Shown one piece after another: positions 53,127-62,371 of a stretch of DNA of 64,000 nucleotides (the first letter of the stretch is position 1; every line of letters begins with the position of its first letter). The stretch is from Duncaniella dubosii (GTDB lineage: Bacteria; Bacteroidota; Bacteroidia; Bacteroidales; Muribaculaceae). The notes beneath the pieces are model-generated. The model did no database searches and was not told the origin of the DNA. It saw only the letters and a program-made list of their open reading frames with translations. A program made the translations under genes and the position numbers. The DNA is taken from the NCBI RefSeq assembly GCF_004803915.1, contig NZ_CP039396.1, positions 3,348,001 through 3,412,000 on the forward strand, given 5' to 3'.

Positions 53127-54002
53127 ATGTGGGTTACACTTGCAATTGTTTCCGCCCTGTGCCTCGGGTTCTATGATGTGATGAAAAAGCTATCGCTCGA
53201 CGGCAATAACGTACTCGGCGTATTGTTTCTAAACACAGTATTCAGTTCCATTCTGATGCTGCCGATAATAATCATAGGCGTATCTCAAGGCAACTACGGA
53301 CTCGGAAACAGCCTCGAAGGTCATGGCGCTATACTGATTAAATCAGGAATCGTATTGACCTCATGGCTATTAGGCTATGCGAGCATCAAGCATCTTCCCC
53401 TGACTATCGCCGGACCTGTAAACGCCTCACGTCCGGTCCTCGTGCTCGTCGGAGCTTTGCTCATATTCGGCGAAAGACTCAACCTCTGGCAATGGGCCGG
53501 TGTGATACTCGGATTCTGGTCATTGTTTTTCATCAGCCGCGTAGGCGGCAAAGAAGGATTCTCCCTTAAATCAAGCAAATGGGTATGGATGGCCATCGGC
53601 GCTACAGCAATGGGTGCGGTCAGTGCGCTCTACGACAAATACCTGTTGACCCGCTACGAACCGCTTGAGGTACAGGCTTGGTATTCGCTCTACCAAATGG
53701 TCATAATGGGCATCACAATCGGTCTGATACTCAGGAATAACCACGGAGCTACCCCGCTCCGCTGGCGATGGACCATCCCCCTCATCTCGGTCTTTCTTAC
53801 CGTGGCAGACATAGCATACTTCTACAGCCTTTCCATCGAGGGGTCAATGATTGCCGTGGTGTCGATGATCAGACGTGGAAGTGTAATCGTGTCATTCTTC
53901 TATGGTGTAATAGCCCTCCACGAAAAAAATATCAGACTCAAGCTTATAGACCTTACCCTCTTGCTCATAGGTCTTACCTTCCTCGTCATAGGCAGCATGT
54001 AG
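53127..54002 (+). CDS. EamA/DMT family membrane transporter
   Basis: 291 residues, almost wholly hydrophobic, with about ten membrane helices in two EamA repeats (WVTLAIVSALCLGFYDVMKK begins the first; WVWMAIGATAMGAVSALYDK the second). The conserved RPVLVLVGALLIFGERLNLWQWAGVILGFW segment ends repeat one in shortened form: FGERLNLWQW. Drug/metabolite transporters of this type export amino acids, nucleosides or other small molecules. No partner gene gives the substrate. Confidence 0.88.
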   Translation: MWVTLAIVSALCLGFYDVMKKLSLDGNNVLGVLFLNTVFSSILMLPIIIIGVSQGNYGLGNSLEGHGAILIKSGIVLTSWLLGYASIKHLPLTIAGPVNASRPVLVLVGALLIFGERLNLWQWAGVILGFWSLFFISRVGGKEGFSLKSSKWVWMAIGATAMGAVSALYDKYLLTRYEPLEVQAWYSLYQMVIMGITIGLILRNNHGATPLRWRWTIPLISVFLTVADIAYFYSLSIEGSMIAVVSMIRRGSVIVSFFYGVIALHEKNIRLKLIDLTLLLIGLTFLVIGSM

Positions 54003-54018
54003 AGCCGCCTGATAGATT

Positions 54019-55041
54019 TCATTTCCTTGCCGGTGGCATTTTAGAAAACCGCAATGTCGTCTTCAGCAACGGAAACGACAGGGTGAGGATAGCATTGTCT
54101 GTCACCGACGCATGAATGTCCCTGTCAATTGTCTCAAAAGTCGCATCAGTCCATTCAAGATCATAATGGTCAATGAAGACCGTAGGCTTCAGACGGCCTT
54201 TGACCATCATCGGCATCCATTGGTCGCGCCGGGTCTCAGCCCCGTCCACATAGATTATATCATAACCGTCACCGTTCCCGACAAGCGCAAGGAGATAACG
54301 CCCTCCCGGACGGGCATAGACCGGATCGTTTTCACGGTCAAGATAGCGCCAGTAGCCCTCAATCTCATCGTCAGACTGTGACAGATATTCCGTCAGCTTA
54401 TCTGCTGTCCATGTAGAAGCAAACGCATGCTGTGGACTCATGACACTCTCCACCGAGAACGACGACAGAGTAAGATGTCCCCTGCCCCACACAATCAGCC
54501 GCTCCGGATTGTCGGCCGAAGCCAACGGCACACTGAATATATCATCCACGCTTTTCCCTCCGCCGGCCACATTCAACACACTGCTACGCCTGTCAATCTC
54601 AACACGCAGGGTATTATAGACTCCCGACGAAGATTCAAACCGGCTCACATCTTTCTCAGCGACAGGCAATCCGTTCCTGTACAATGAAATGATATTCTGC
54701 CGACGGTCAAGAATATCGCCGAAAGCACTGTTGCCATGACGCAACGTCAGCCGCAGCGTATCATTGCCTGCCACCATGTCAATACCCCAATAGGCAGGTG
54801 CAAGTCCGGGACGTTCGCCTATCCCCTCCATCGCACCGCGGACATCAATCATCGTCGAGCTGATTCCTTCGCCACATTCTATGCCGACCGACACTGACGA
54901 ATCACACAACACTACAGGGGTATCCACATAAAAACGTTTGGTCAACGTCCGCCCGCAGGCAGACATTGACCAGAATAAAATCATTAACGATGTCAGAATT
55001 CCGGAAAGTCCAACCGGAGGGAGAGAGGTGGTGTGTTTCAT
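54019..55041 (-). CDS. Secreted or lipid-anchored protein of unknown function
   Basis: 340 residues with a hydrophobic N-terminus (GILTSLMILFWSMSACG) and a possible lipobox Cys. The rest is predominantly beta-strand-like (TLRLTLRHGNSAFGDILDRR, TLRVEIDRRSSVLNVAGGG, PERLIVWGRGHLTLSSFSV). I do not recognise a family. Its start overlaps the end of the purF-like gene by 4 bases, so it is the second gene of that operon; a link to purine metabolism does not follow from this. No frame defects. Confidence 0.6.
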   Translation of the reverse strand: MKHTTSLPPVGLSGILTSLMILFWSMSACGRTLTKRFYVDTPVVLCDSSVSVGIECGEGISSTMIDVRGAMEGIGERPGLAPAYWGIDMVAGNDTLRLTLRHGNSAFGDILDRRQNIISLYRNGLPVAEKDVSRFESSSGVYNTLRVEIDRRSSVLNVAGGGKSVDDIFSVPLASADNPERLIVWGRGHLTLSSFSVESVMSPQHAFASTWTADKLTEYLSQSDDEIEGYWRYLDRENDPVYARPGGRYLLALVGNGDGYDIIYVDGAETRRDQWMPMMVKGRLKPTVFIDHYDLEWTDATFETIDRDIHASVTDNAILTLSFPLLKTTLRFSKMPPARK

Positions 55042-56927
55042 CGTTTATCGGTATTGCCTTCGTAAAAATTGATATATGCACGGTTGACCAGACGGATTCC
55101 ACCCGGCGTCGGATAATCGCCGGAGAAATACCAGTCGCCGGGACAATCGGGAATGGCCTCGCGAAGACCGTCGAGCGTCTGATAGATAATATCGACTTCC
55201 GCATTTATCAACCCGTCGGCTGTAAGCATCTCCACAATCTTGCGCGAAATCTCTTCCTGCGTGAATGGAGCGTAGATAGCCTTTACACAATTGCGCAGTT
55301 CGATGTCAAGCACACCTTCCATTTCCTTGCAACGGCGGTAGGTGTCGTCAAGCACATAATCCATTCCTCTGTCCTTCAGCAATTCGACAGCCGCACGGAA
55401 GGCTATGAACTCACCCATTCTCGACATGTCGATTCCATAGTAGTCAGGATAGCGCACCTGAGGCGATGATGACACCACGACAATCTTGCGCGGATGCAAA
55501 CGGTCGAGCATCTTGAGAATCGACTGTTTGAGTGTCGTACCGCGCACGATACTGTCGTCAATCACCACGAGATTGTCCACATTGTTCTCTACAATACCGT
55601 AGGTCACGTCGTAGACATGGGCGGCAAGGTCGTTGCGCGACTCACCTTCAGCTATAAACGTACGCAACTTTATGTCCTTGATAGCGACCTTTTCGACCCG
55701 CAGGTCACGGCGCATGATTTCTGACAGAAGTTCAGGTGTGAGTGTCCCCGCATCCTGAGCGTCGAGAATCTCGCGCTCCTTTCTTTTGTCGAGTTCCCGC
55801 ATAAGGCCTCCGACCATACCGATAAACGCGACTTCCGCAGTATTCGGGATAAACGAGAACACCGAATGGCCTAAATCTCCGTCGATACTCTTCATGATTG
55901 CCGGAACGACATTCCATCCAAGCTGTTTGCGCTCACGATAGATATCCGCATCGCTGCCTCGCGAAAAATATATACGCTCGAACGAGCAGCGACGGTTTTC
56001 TCCTTCACCGAGAATATCGGAAACCTTCATCTGTCCGCCCTTGGTGACTATGAGCGCCTTTCCGGGCATAAGTTCATGCACATCGCGACGGGCGACATTG
56101 AATACGGTCTGTATAACAGGACGCTCCGAAGCAAGCACCACCACCTCATCATCATGATAGTAGAATGCAGGGCGGATGCCGTGGCGGTCACGCAGGGCAA
56201 ACATATCGCCCGAACCTGTAGCACCACAAATCACAAATCCACCGTCCCACTGCGGAGCGGTCGATGACAGCACACGCTGCATGTCGAGATTGTCCTCTAT
56301 GGTCCGGCTCAGTTTCTGACCTTCCATTGAATCTCGATACTGACGATAGATGCGATGGTTCTCTTTGTCGAGTGAGTCGCCAAGCTGTTCGAGAAGCACC
56401 ACCGTGTCACTATAGATGCGGGGGTGCTGACCGCACGCAACCACGCCGTCAAACACCTGATCGACGTTTGTCATATTGAAATTGCCACACATCAGCAGAT
56501 TTCGCGAACGCCAGTTGTTGCGACGCAGGAACGGATGACAGTATGACAGTCCGCTCTTGCCAGTGGTCGAATAGCGCAGATGTCCCATATAGATTTCTCC
56601 AAGGAAAGGGGCATATCTCTCGACCCATTCAGCATCGCGGTCAACGATTCCGGCCTTCTCGACCTTATCCTTTACGGTTTCGAAAATCTCCTGTATGGCA
56701 TCCTTACCGAGAGCGCGTTCGCGAAACACGTATTCATTCCCGGGAACAGAGTGCATTTTCACGACTCCGATTCCCGCACCTTCCTGCCCGCGGTTGTGTT
56801 GCTTCTCCATGAGAAGATAAAGCTTGCTTATACCGTAGGCGTAAGATCCGTATTTCTTTTTATAGTATTCAAGAGGCTTGAGCAGACGCACCATCGCCAC
56901 TCCGCACTCGTGTTTAAGTATCTCCAT
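55038..56927 (-). CDS. purF: Amidophosphoribosyltransferase-like protein
   Basis: 629 residues, longer than typical PurF (~500). The N-terminal glutamine amidohydrolase domain has HECGVAMVRL with Cys-8 as probable nucleophile after propeptide cleavage, plus QHNRGQEGAGIG, MGHLRYSTTGKSG and LRDRHGIRPAFYY. The phosphoribosyltransferase domain has the PRPP loop LVVIDDSIVRGTTLKQS. It would make phosphoribosylamine from PRPP and glutamine, the first step of purine synthesis. A ~60-residue C-terminal extension is present. It may be a second PurF paralogue, as seen in Bacteroidales. Confidence 0.88.
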   Translation of the reverse strand: MEILKHECGVAMVRLLKPLEYYKKKYGSYAYGISKLYLLMEKQHNRGQEGAGIGVVKMHSVPGNEYVFRERALGKDAIQEIFETVKDKVEKAGIVDRDAEWVERYAPFLGEIYMGHLRYSTTGKSGLSYCHPFLRRNNWRSRNLLMCGNFNMTNVDQVFDGVVACGQHPRIYSDTVVLLEQLGDSLDKENHRIYRQYRDSMEGQKLSRTIEDNLDMQRVLSSTAPQWDGGFVICGATGSGDMFALRDRHGIRPAFYYHDDEVVVLASERPVIQTVFNVARRDVHELMPGKALIVTKGGQMKVSDILGEGENRRCSFERIYFSRGSDADIYRERKQLGWNVVPAIMKSIDGDLGHSVFSFIPNTAEVAFIGMVGGLMRELDKRKEREILDAQDAGTLTPELLSEIMRRDLRVEKVAIKDIKLRTFIAEGESRNDLAAHVYDVTYGIVENNVDNLVVIDDSIVRGTTLKQSILKMLDRLHPRKIVVVSSSPQVRYPDYYGIDMSRMGEFIAFRAAVELLKDRGMDYVLDDTYRRCKEMEGVLDIELRNCVKAIYAPFTQEEISRKIVEMLTADGLINAEVDIIYQTLDGLREAIPDCPGDWYFSGDYPTPGGIRLVNRAYINFYEGNTDKR

Positions 56928-56963
56928 ATTCCGGATATAGATAGAAGATTAAATTAATAAATG

Positions 56964-56971
56964 CAAATATA
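56964..56971 (-). promoter_or_regulatory. purF -7 box
   Basis: TATATTTG on the minus strand, 36 bases before the ATG. Confidence 0.5.
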
Positions 56972-57091
56972 GAAAATTTTTTCCTGAAACTCTTTATTCA
57001 GCTTAGCCAAAACAGCCGCTCTCCGGCCATCGTCGCCACATCGGAGACATCCGGACAGAGAGCGGATAGTGTGCTGCAGTTGCTGTCACTT

Positions 57092-57133
57092 GTATAAAAC
57101 CAATGTGTGGCGCAATGTCACTTGCACCACACA
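57092..57133 (-). terminator. glnN terminator
   Basis: TGTGTGG (57104-57110) pairs with CCACACA (57127-57133); on the minus strand TTGGTTTTAT follows. It begins 10 bases after the glnN stop. Confidence 0.55.
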
Positions 57134-57142
57134 TTTTTTGAT

Positions 57143-59332
57143 TTAACGAATGAAAAGCAGTTCGCGATACTTAGGCAAAGGCCACATTTCGTTATCGACA
57201 AGAAGCTCAAGCTTATCTATATGATAGCGGATAACTTCCAGGCAAGGGGCTACATCGTGAGAATAAGCAAGCGCCTTTTCTCTCTCTGTCTCAATCTGGT
57301 TCGCTTCCTTTCGGGCGTTGACCATCTTGGCGACCTCTTCCTTGATAACAGAGCAGTGACGCATGATCTTCTCTACCGTAACCGCATCCTGCGAAGAAAG
57401 CTCCTCACCCTTGTTGCCGGGGAACAGAGTGCGAATCTTCACCATATTGTCAAGAAGGATAGACAGATAGCGGGTGGCTACGGGGATAATGTGATTTATG
57501 GCAAGATCACCGAGCACACGGGCTTCAATCTGAATCTTTTTGGTATACATCTCCCATTTAACCTCGTTGCGGGCTTCGAGTTCCACATGGTTCATGACAC
57601 CTGTCTTACGGAACATCTCAACCGACGACGGACGCAGGTAGGCATCGAAAATAAGTGCGGGATTAGTCTCGCAGTCAAGACCTCGGCGGGCAGCCTCTTC
57701 CTTCCACTCATCCGAATAACCGTTGCCGTCGAAATGGATCGGTTCTGAATAGAGAAGCAGAGCCTTGATTTCGGCAAGGAGCGCATGCTGGAGTTCTTCG
57801 CCTGCGTCAAGACGTGAATCAACCTTCTGTTTGAAATCGGCCAGCTGCTCAGCCATAGCCGCATTCAGGGCAATCATTGCCGAAGCACAGTTAGCGCTCG
57901 AACCGACAGCACGGAACTCAAAACGGTTTCCTGTAAAGGCGAATGGCGAGGTACGGTTACGGTCAGTGTTGTCAATCATAAGTTCGGGAATCTGAGCCAC
58001 TCCGAGGTTGAGCTCTTCTTTTCCTGCGAGAGCAATCAGATCATCCTTATCCGAATTCTTGATTTTGTTTATGATTTCCGAAAGCTGGCTTCCGGCGAAA
58101 ATCGAGATGATTGCAGGGGGCGCTTCATTGGCACCGAGACGATGGCAGTTTGTCGCCGACATGATCGATGCCTTCAGAAGAGCATTGTGACGGTAGACAG
58201 CAGCCATGACATTGGCAACAAACGTGATGAACTGAAGATTATCCTTCGGGGTCTTGCCGGGTGCGAAAAGGAGCGTGCCTGTGTCAGTGCCGAGACTCCA
58301 GTTATTGTGCTTTCCTGAACCGTTGATTCCGGCAAATGGCTTTTCGTGGAGAAGCACACGGAAATTATGACGGCGCGCAACCTCGCTCATAAGCGACATG
58401 ATGAGCATGTTGTGGTCATTGGCAAGGTTGGTTTCCTCAAAAATCGGAGCAAGCTCAAACTGGTTTGGAGCAACCTCGTTGTGGCGGGTCTTGGCCGGAA
58501 TACCAAGTTTGTGAGCCTCGATCTCAAGATCGAGCATGAAAGCCTCGACACGCGAAGGAATAGCACCGAAATAGTGATCCTCAAGCTGCTGGTTCTTCGC
58601 CGACTCATGACCCATGAGCGTACGGCCTGTCAACACGAGGTCTGGACGCGCTGCATAGAGAGCCTCGTCAACGAGGAAATATTCCTGCTCCCAGCCGAGA
58701 TTCGAAATGACATGGTTTACTTTCGGGTCGAAATAGCGGGCAACGGCCGTACCGGCTTTGTCGACAGCGGAAAGCGCGCGCAGAAGCGGAGTCTTATAGT
58801 CGAGCGACTCTCCTGTATATGAAATGAAGATTGTCGGGATACAAAGTGTATTATCCATCAGGAAGGCAGGCGACGAAATATCCCATGCCGAATATCCGCG
58901 GGCCTCGAAAGTGTTACGGATACCGCCATTGGGGAAGCTTGACGCGTCCGGTTCCTGCTGGACAAGGAGTTTACCTGAAAATTCCTCCACCATGCCACCT
59001 TTGCCGTCATGCTCCACGAAGCCGTCATGTTTCTCGGCTGTGGTCTCGGTCAGAGGCTGAAACCAGTGGGTGTAGTGACGGGCACCATTGTCGATGGCCC
59101 AGCGTTTCATACCTTCGGCCACACTGTCGGCTACCTTGCGCGACAGCGGCTCTTTGTTGTCAATGGCGTTGATGAGGGCTTTATAGGTATCAATCGGAAG
59201 ATACTCATACATCTTGGCACGGTTGAACACTTTGCTTGCATAGTACTCTTGCGGACGTGCTTTAGGAATATCAACAGGAACTGCTTTGCGGTTGGAAGCC
59301 TCTTCAACAACTTTGAACCTTAAACTTGACAT
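57143..59332 (-). CDS. glnN: Glutamine synthetase type III
   Basis: 729 residues, the type III size. Recognisable segments are KRWAIDNGARHYTHWFQPLT, FPNGGIRNTFEARGYSAWD, NLGWEQEYFLVD (metal-binding Glu), KTRHNEVAPNQFELAPIFE, LHEKPFAGINGSGKHNNWS and NRTSPFAFTGNRFEFRAVG. The enzyme makes glutamine from glutamate, ammonia and ATP in the cytoplasm and is a main ammonia-assimilation enzyme in Bacteroidales. It stands alone, upstream of the convergent-free stretch before purF. Confidence 0.96.
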   Translation of the reverse strand: MSSLRFKVVEEASNRKAVPVDIPKARPQEYYASKVFNRAKMYEYLPIDTYKALINAIDNKEPLSRKVADSVAEGMKRWAIDNGARHYTHWFQPLTETTAEKHDGFVEHDGKGGMVEEFSGKLLVQQEPDASSFPNGGIRNTFEARGYSAWDISSPAFLMDNTLCIPTIFISYTGESLDYKTPLLRALSAVDKAGTAVARYFDPKVNHVISNLGWEQEYFLVDEALYAARPDLVLTGRTLMGHESAKNQQLEDHYFGAIPSRVEAFMLDLEIEAHKLGIPAKTRHNEVAPNQFELAPIFEETNLANDHNMLIMSLMSEVARRHNFRVLLHEKPFAGINGSGKHNNWSLGTDTGTLLFAPGKTPKDNLQFITFVANVMAAVYRHNALLKASIMSATNCHRLGANEAPPAIISIFAGSQLSEIINKIKNSDKDDLIALAGKEELNLGVAQIPELMIDNTDRNRTSPFAFTGNRFEFRAVGSSANCASAMIALNAAMAEQLADFKQKVDSRLDAGEELQHALLAEIKALLLYSEPIHFDGNGYSDEWKEEAARRGLDCETNPALIFDAYLRPSSVEMFRKTGVMNHVELEARNEVKWEMYTKKIQIEARVLGDLAINHIIPVATRYLSILLDNMVKIRTLFPGNKGEELSSQDAVTVEKIMRHCSVIKEEVAKMVNARKEANQIETEREKALAYSHDVAPCLEVIRYHIDKLELLVDNEMWPLPKYRELLFIR

Positions 59333-59387
59333 AATGTGTTGGGATTAAGAAATTATGGTAACTTTTACTTATTTGCTTTATATATTC

Positions 59388-60617
59388 TTATGATTTTCCT
59401 GTGAGACGGTCGACACAACGGCGCGTATTTTCGTGGGTATTGAATGCCGTCAGACGGAAATAGCCTTCACCCGAAGGTCCGAAACCGCTGCCGGGAGTGC
59501 CTACTATATGATAGCGTTCAAGCAGATGATCAAAAAATTTCCACGACGACATGCCGTCAGGAGTCTTTAGCCATACATAGGGGGAATTTACACCGCCAAC
59601 GACCTCATAGCCGGCCTCTGCCAGTCCGACGCGAAGCATCCGGGCGTTTTCAAGATAATAATCAATACTTTCCTTAACCTGTCGCTGACCTTCTGGAGTG
59701 TAAAGCGCTTCAGCGCCACGCTGTGTGAGGTAACTTGCGCCGTTGAATTTTGTTGTCTGCCGACGACGCCAGAGACCGTTGAGTGCAACTGACCGTCCCG
59801 CTTCGTCCACACCCTTGAGTTCTTTCGGCACTACGGTGTAACCGAGACGGATGCCTGTAAATCCGGCTGTCTTTGAATAGCTGCGGAATTCTATGGCCAC
59901 TTCCTTCGCTCCTTCGATTTCATAGATTGAATGGGGCACGTCGTCTTCACGGATATAAGCCTCATAGGCCGCATCAAACAGCAGCAACGCTCCGTGTTCA
60001 CGGCAATAATCGACCCAGACCTTCAGCTGTGCACGTGTCAGGGTAGTTCCAGTGGGATTATTCGGATAACACAGATAGATGACATCAGGATTGTTCACCG
60101 GGAGAGCAGGGACAAATGAATTTTCAGCCGTGCAAGGGAGGTATTCAATCTTGCTCCAACGGCCGTCCTCTCCAAGCTCTCCTGCACGGCCACCCATTAC
60201 ATTGGTATCGACATAGACGGGATAGACAGGGTCGGTCACTGCGACACGGTTGGCAGTAGAAAGTATGTCTCCGATATTACCGGTATCACTCTTGGCACCG
60301 TCGCTTATAAAAATTTCATCTGTGCCGATGTCTATGCCGCGACTTCTATAGTCAAACTCGGCAATTTTCTCACTGAGAAAGCCATAACCCTGTTCAGGAC
60401 CATAGCCATGAAAACTTTCACCTTTCGCCTCTTCATCGACAGCTGCGTGAAGAGCCTCTACGACGGCCGGACATAACGGACGGGTAACATCACCTATGCC
60501 CATTCTTATTATATCCGTACCCGGATTTGATTCGGTGTATACTTTTACACGCCGGGCCACCTCACTGAAAAGATATGAAGCCGGAAGCTTGGTGAAATTG
60601 TCATTAATCCTGAACAT
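59388..60617 (-). CDS. dapL: LL-diaminopimelate aminotransferase
   Basis: 409 residues from [20 protein letters not shown], preceded by AAGGTA; an open frame runs 50 codons further up but lacks similarity. It is a PLP aminotransferase of fold type [48 protein letters not shown], and the PLP Lys in [17 protein letters not shown]. It converts tetrahydrodipicolinate directly to LL-diaminopimelate for lysine and peptidoglycan. dapF, the next step, is 121 bases upstream on the same strand. Confidence 0.95.
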   Translation of the reverse strand: MFRINDNFTKLPASYLFSEVARRVKVYTESNPGTDIIRMGIGDVTRPLCPAVVEALHAAVDEEAKGESFHGYGPEQGYGFLSEKIAEFDYRSRGIDIGTDEIFISDGAKSDTGNIGDILSTANRVAVTDPVYPVYVDTNVMGGRAGELGEDGRWSKIEYLPCTAENSFVPALPVNNPDVIYLCYPNNPTGTTLTRAQLKVWVDYCREHGALLLFDAAYEAYIREDDVPHSIYEIEGAKEVAIEFRSYSKTAGFTGIRLGYTVVPKELKGVDEAGRSVALNGLWRRRQTTKFNGASYLTQRGAEALYTPEGQRQVKESIDYYLENARMLRVGLAEAGYEVVGGVNSPYVWLKTPDGMSSWKFFDHLLERYHIVGTPGSGFGPSGEGYFRLTAFNTHENTRRCVDRLTGKS

Positions 60618-60738
60618 TACCTTATATTTTGAATTCTTATTTTTTGCTTTTTGATCAACAGATTTGAAATATCGCGGAAAAGCTGGACACCGGTATATGA
60701 AAATTCCAAATGCAAAGATACGCTTTATCGAAGACAAA

Positions 60739-61611
60739 TCAATGTTGTCGGTAATAAATACCGTCAAACACCTCTGTCGCGCCCCCTGTCATCATGACAT
60801 GACCGTCCTCTCCCCACTCTACCGCAAGGTCTCCGCCACGCAGATGTATGGTCACTTTTCGGTCGCAACGCCCTGTGAGGGCAGCAGCCACAGCCGATGC
60901 GCATGCGCCGGTTCCACAAGCGAGTGTCTCACCTGTACCACGCTCCCAGACCCTCATTCTGGCCTCGGAACGGGAAATCACTTCAAGAAACTCGATATTG
61001 GCACGATCAGGCCAGATAGCATGAGATTCAAGTTCCGGGCCCAAGACATCGAAATCCACATCTTCTATACGGTCCACGAATATGACACCGTGAGGATTAC
61101 CCATTGAGACAGCCGTGACTTTGATTTCGCCTTGTGAAGTTTTAACAACTTCCTCAACCATTCGTCCGGATTCGGTGTGAACAGGTATCAGCTCCGGGCG
61201 AAATTCCGGCTCTCCCATGTCTACAGTCACACTTTCAACCTCTCCGTCACCGCTCATATTAAGCGACAAAACCTTGATACCCGACAGGGTTTCAAGGCTT
61301 ATGCGTTTGCGGTCAGTGAGACCGTGGTCGTGGACATATCGGGCGATGCAACGGGAGGCGTTACCACACATGCGAGCCTCCGATCCATCATTGTTAAACA
61401 TTCTCATTTTGAAATCCGCGACTTCAGAAGGACATATCAGAACTATGCCGTCGCCTCCTACACCGAAATGGCGGTCGCTCATTTCGATGGCCAGCTCAGG
61501 CAGCCGGTCCGGAGTAGATTCCATACAATTTATATATATGTAATCATTGCCGATGCCGTGCATTTTGGTGAACCTAATCACCTCGGCGGCTTTTTTTGCA
61601 GATGAGGTCAT
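60739..61611 (-). CDS. dapF: Diaminopimelate epimerase
   Basis: 290 residues. The two active-site Cys are in [13 protein letters not shown] and [18 protein letters not shown]; the N-terminus [16 protein letters not shown] and [11 protein letters not shown] are standard. It converts LL- to meso-diaminopimelate and forms an operon with dapL. Confidence 0.96.
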   Translation of the reverse strand: MTSSAKKAAEVIRFTKMHGIGNDYIYINCMESTPDRLPELAIEMSDRHFGVGGDGIVLICPSEVADFKMRMFNNDGSEARMCGNASRCIARYVHDHGLTDRKRISLETLSGIKVLSLNMSGDGEVESVTVDMGEPEFRPELIPVHTESGRMVEEVVKTSQGEIKVTAVSMGNPHGVIFVDRIEDVDFDVLGPELESHAIWPDRANIEFLEVISRSEARMRVWERGTGETLACGTGACASAVAAALTGRCDRKVTIHLRGGDLAVEWGEDGHVMMTGGATEVFDGIYYRQH

Positions 61612-61771
61612 AACTTTTAGATTTCTTTTTCATTATTTTTCAGAAACCGATGCAAAGTTAAGCATTTTGCTACAACAACAAGCCTTTTACTCTCATTTTT
61701 TTGTAAAAATATATCAATTTAAAGTATTTTAACACAAAGCGTTAATTTTCACTACTACACTTTTATCCGCT

Positions 61772-62350
61772 TTAATCCTGACTTTTCATCATCCGAAGCC
61801 ATTTGCGAAAGCCAAGCAGGGCGACAATGGTATAAATCCCATAAAGTATACAATAGAAATTTATACCTTTATAATAATATAGAGCGCAACACACAATGTC
61901 AACGACAAACCATGCCAGCCACTGCTCGACATATTTTCTTGCCAGCATCCACAGACCGACGATAGAGAGCGACGTGGTAAAAGCATCGGCCACAGGTACG
62001 GTCGAATCCGTAAATGTCACCAATATCCACCAGATAAACCACCACAATAACAGTGTGGCACAGACTGCGGCCACGCCTGTCAGCCATCCGATATGAGTTA
62101 TCCTAAGTGACCCGTTCTTACTTTTTGATGAGCCGCGTGTCCATGACACAAAGCCATAGACTGCTATAAGAAGATAGTAGATATTTATTCCAAAATCTGC
62201 ATACAGACCTTTGGAATAGTAGATCCACATCGAAATAGCCGGCATCACAACCGAGGCAATCCACACCTTGGCATCCGCATGGTATTCCCACCAAAGATAC
62301 AGCAGCCCGATTGTAAAGCCCAAAATTTCAAGTACGAGATCAAATGTCAT
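61772..62350 (-). CDS. pnuC: PnuC/PnuT family vitamin transporter
   Basis: 192 residues with about seven membrane helices. GFTIGLLYLWWEYHADAKVW and the WLAWFVVDIVCCALYYYKGI segment with its conserved Trp/Asp/Tyr match PnuC proteins, which move nicotinamide riboside or, for the PnuT branch, thiamine by facilitated diffusion. It follows a TonB receptor by 21 bases, an arrangement known for thiamine uptake in Bacteroidetes. The choice of vitamin cannot be settled here, because any riboswitch would lie beyond position 64000. Confidence 0.85.
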   Translation of the reverse strand: MTFDLVLEILGFTIGLLYLWWEYHADAKVWIASVVMPAISMWIYYSKGLYADFGINIYYLLIAVYGFVSWTRGSSKSKNGSLRITHIGWLTGVAAVCATLLLWWFIWWILVTFTDSTVPVADAFTTSLSIVGLWMLARKYVEQWLAWFVVDIVCCALYYYKGINFYCILYGIYTIVALLGFRKWLRMMKSQD

Positions 62351-62371
62351 ATAGCAAACAGTCTATTATTA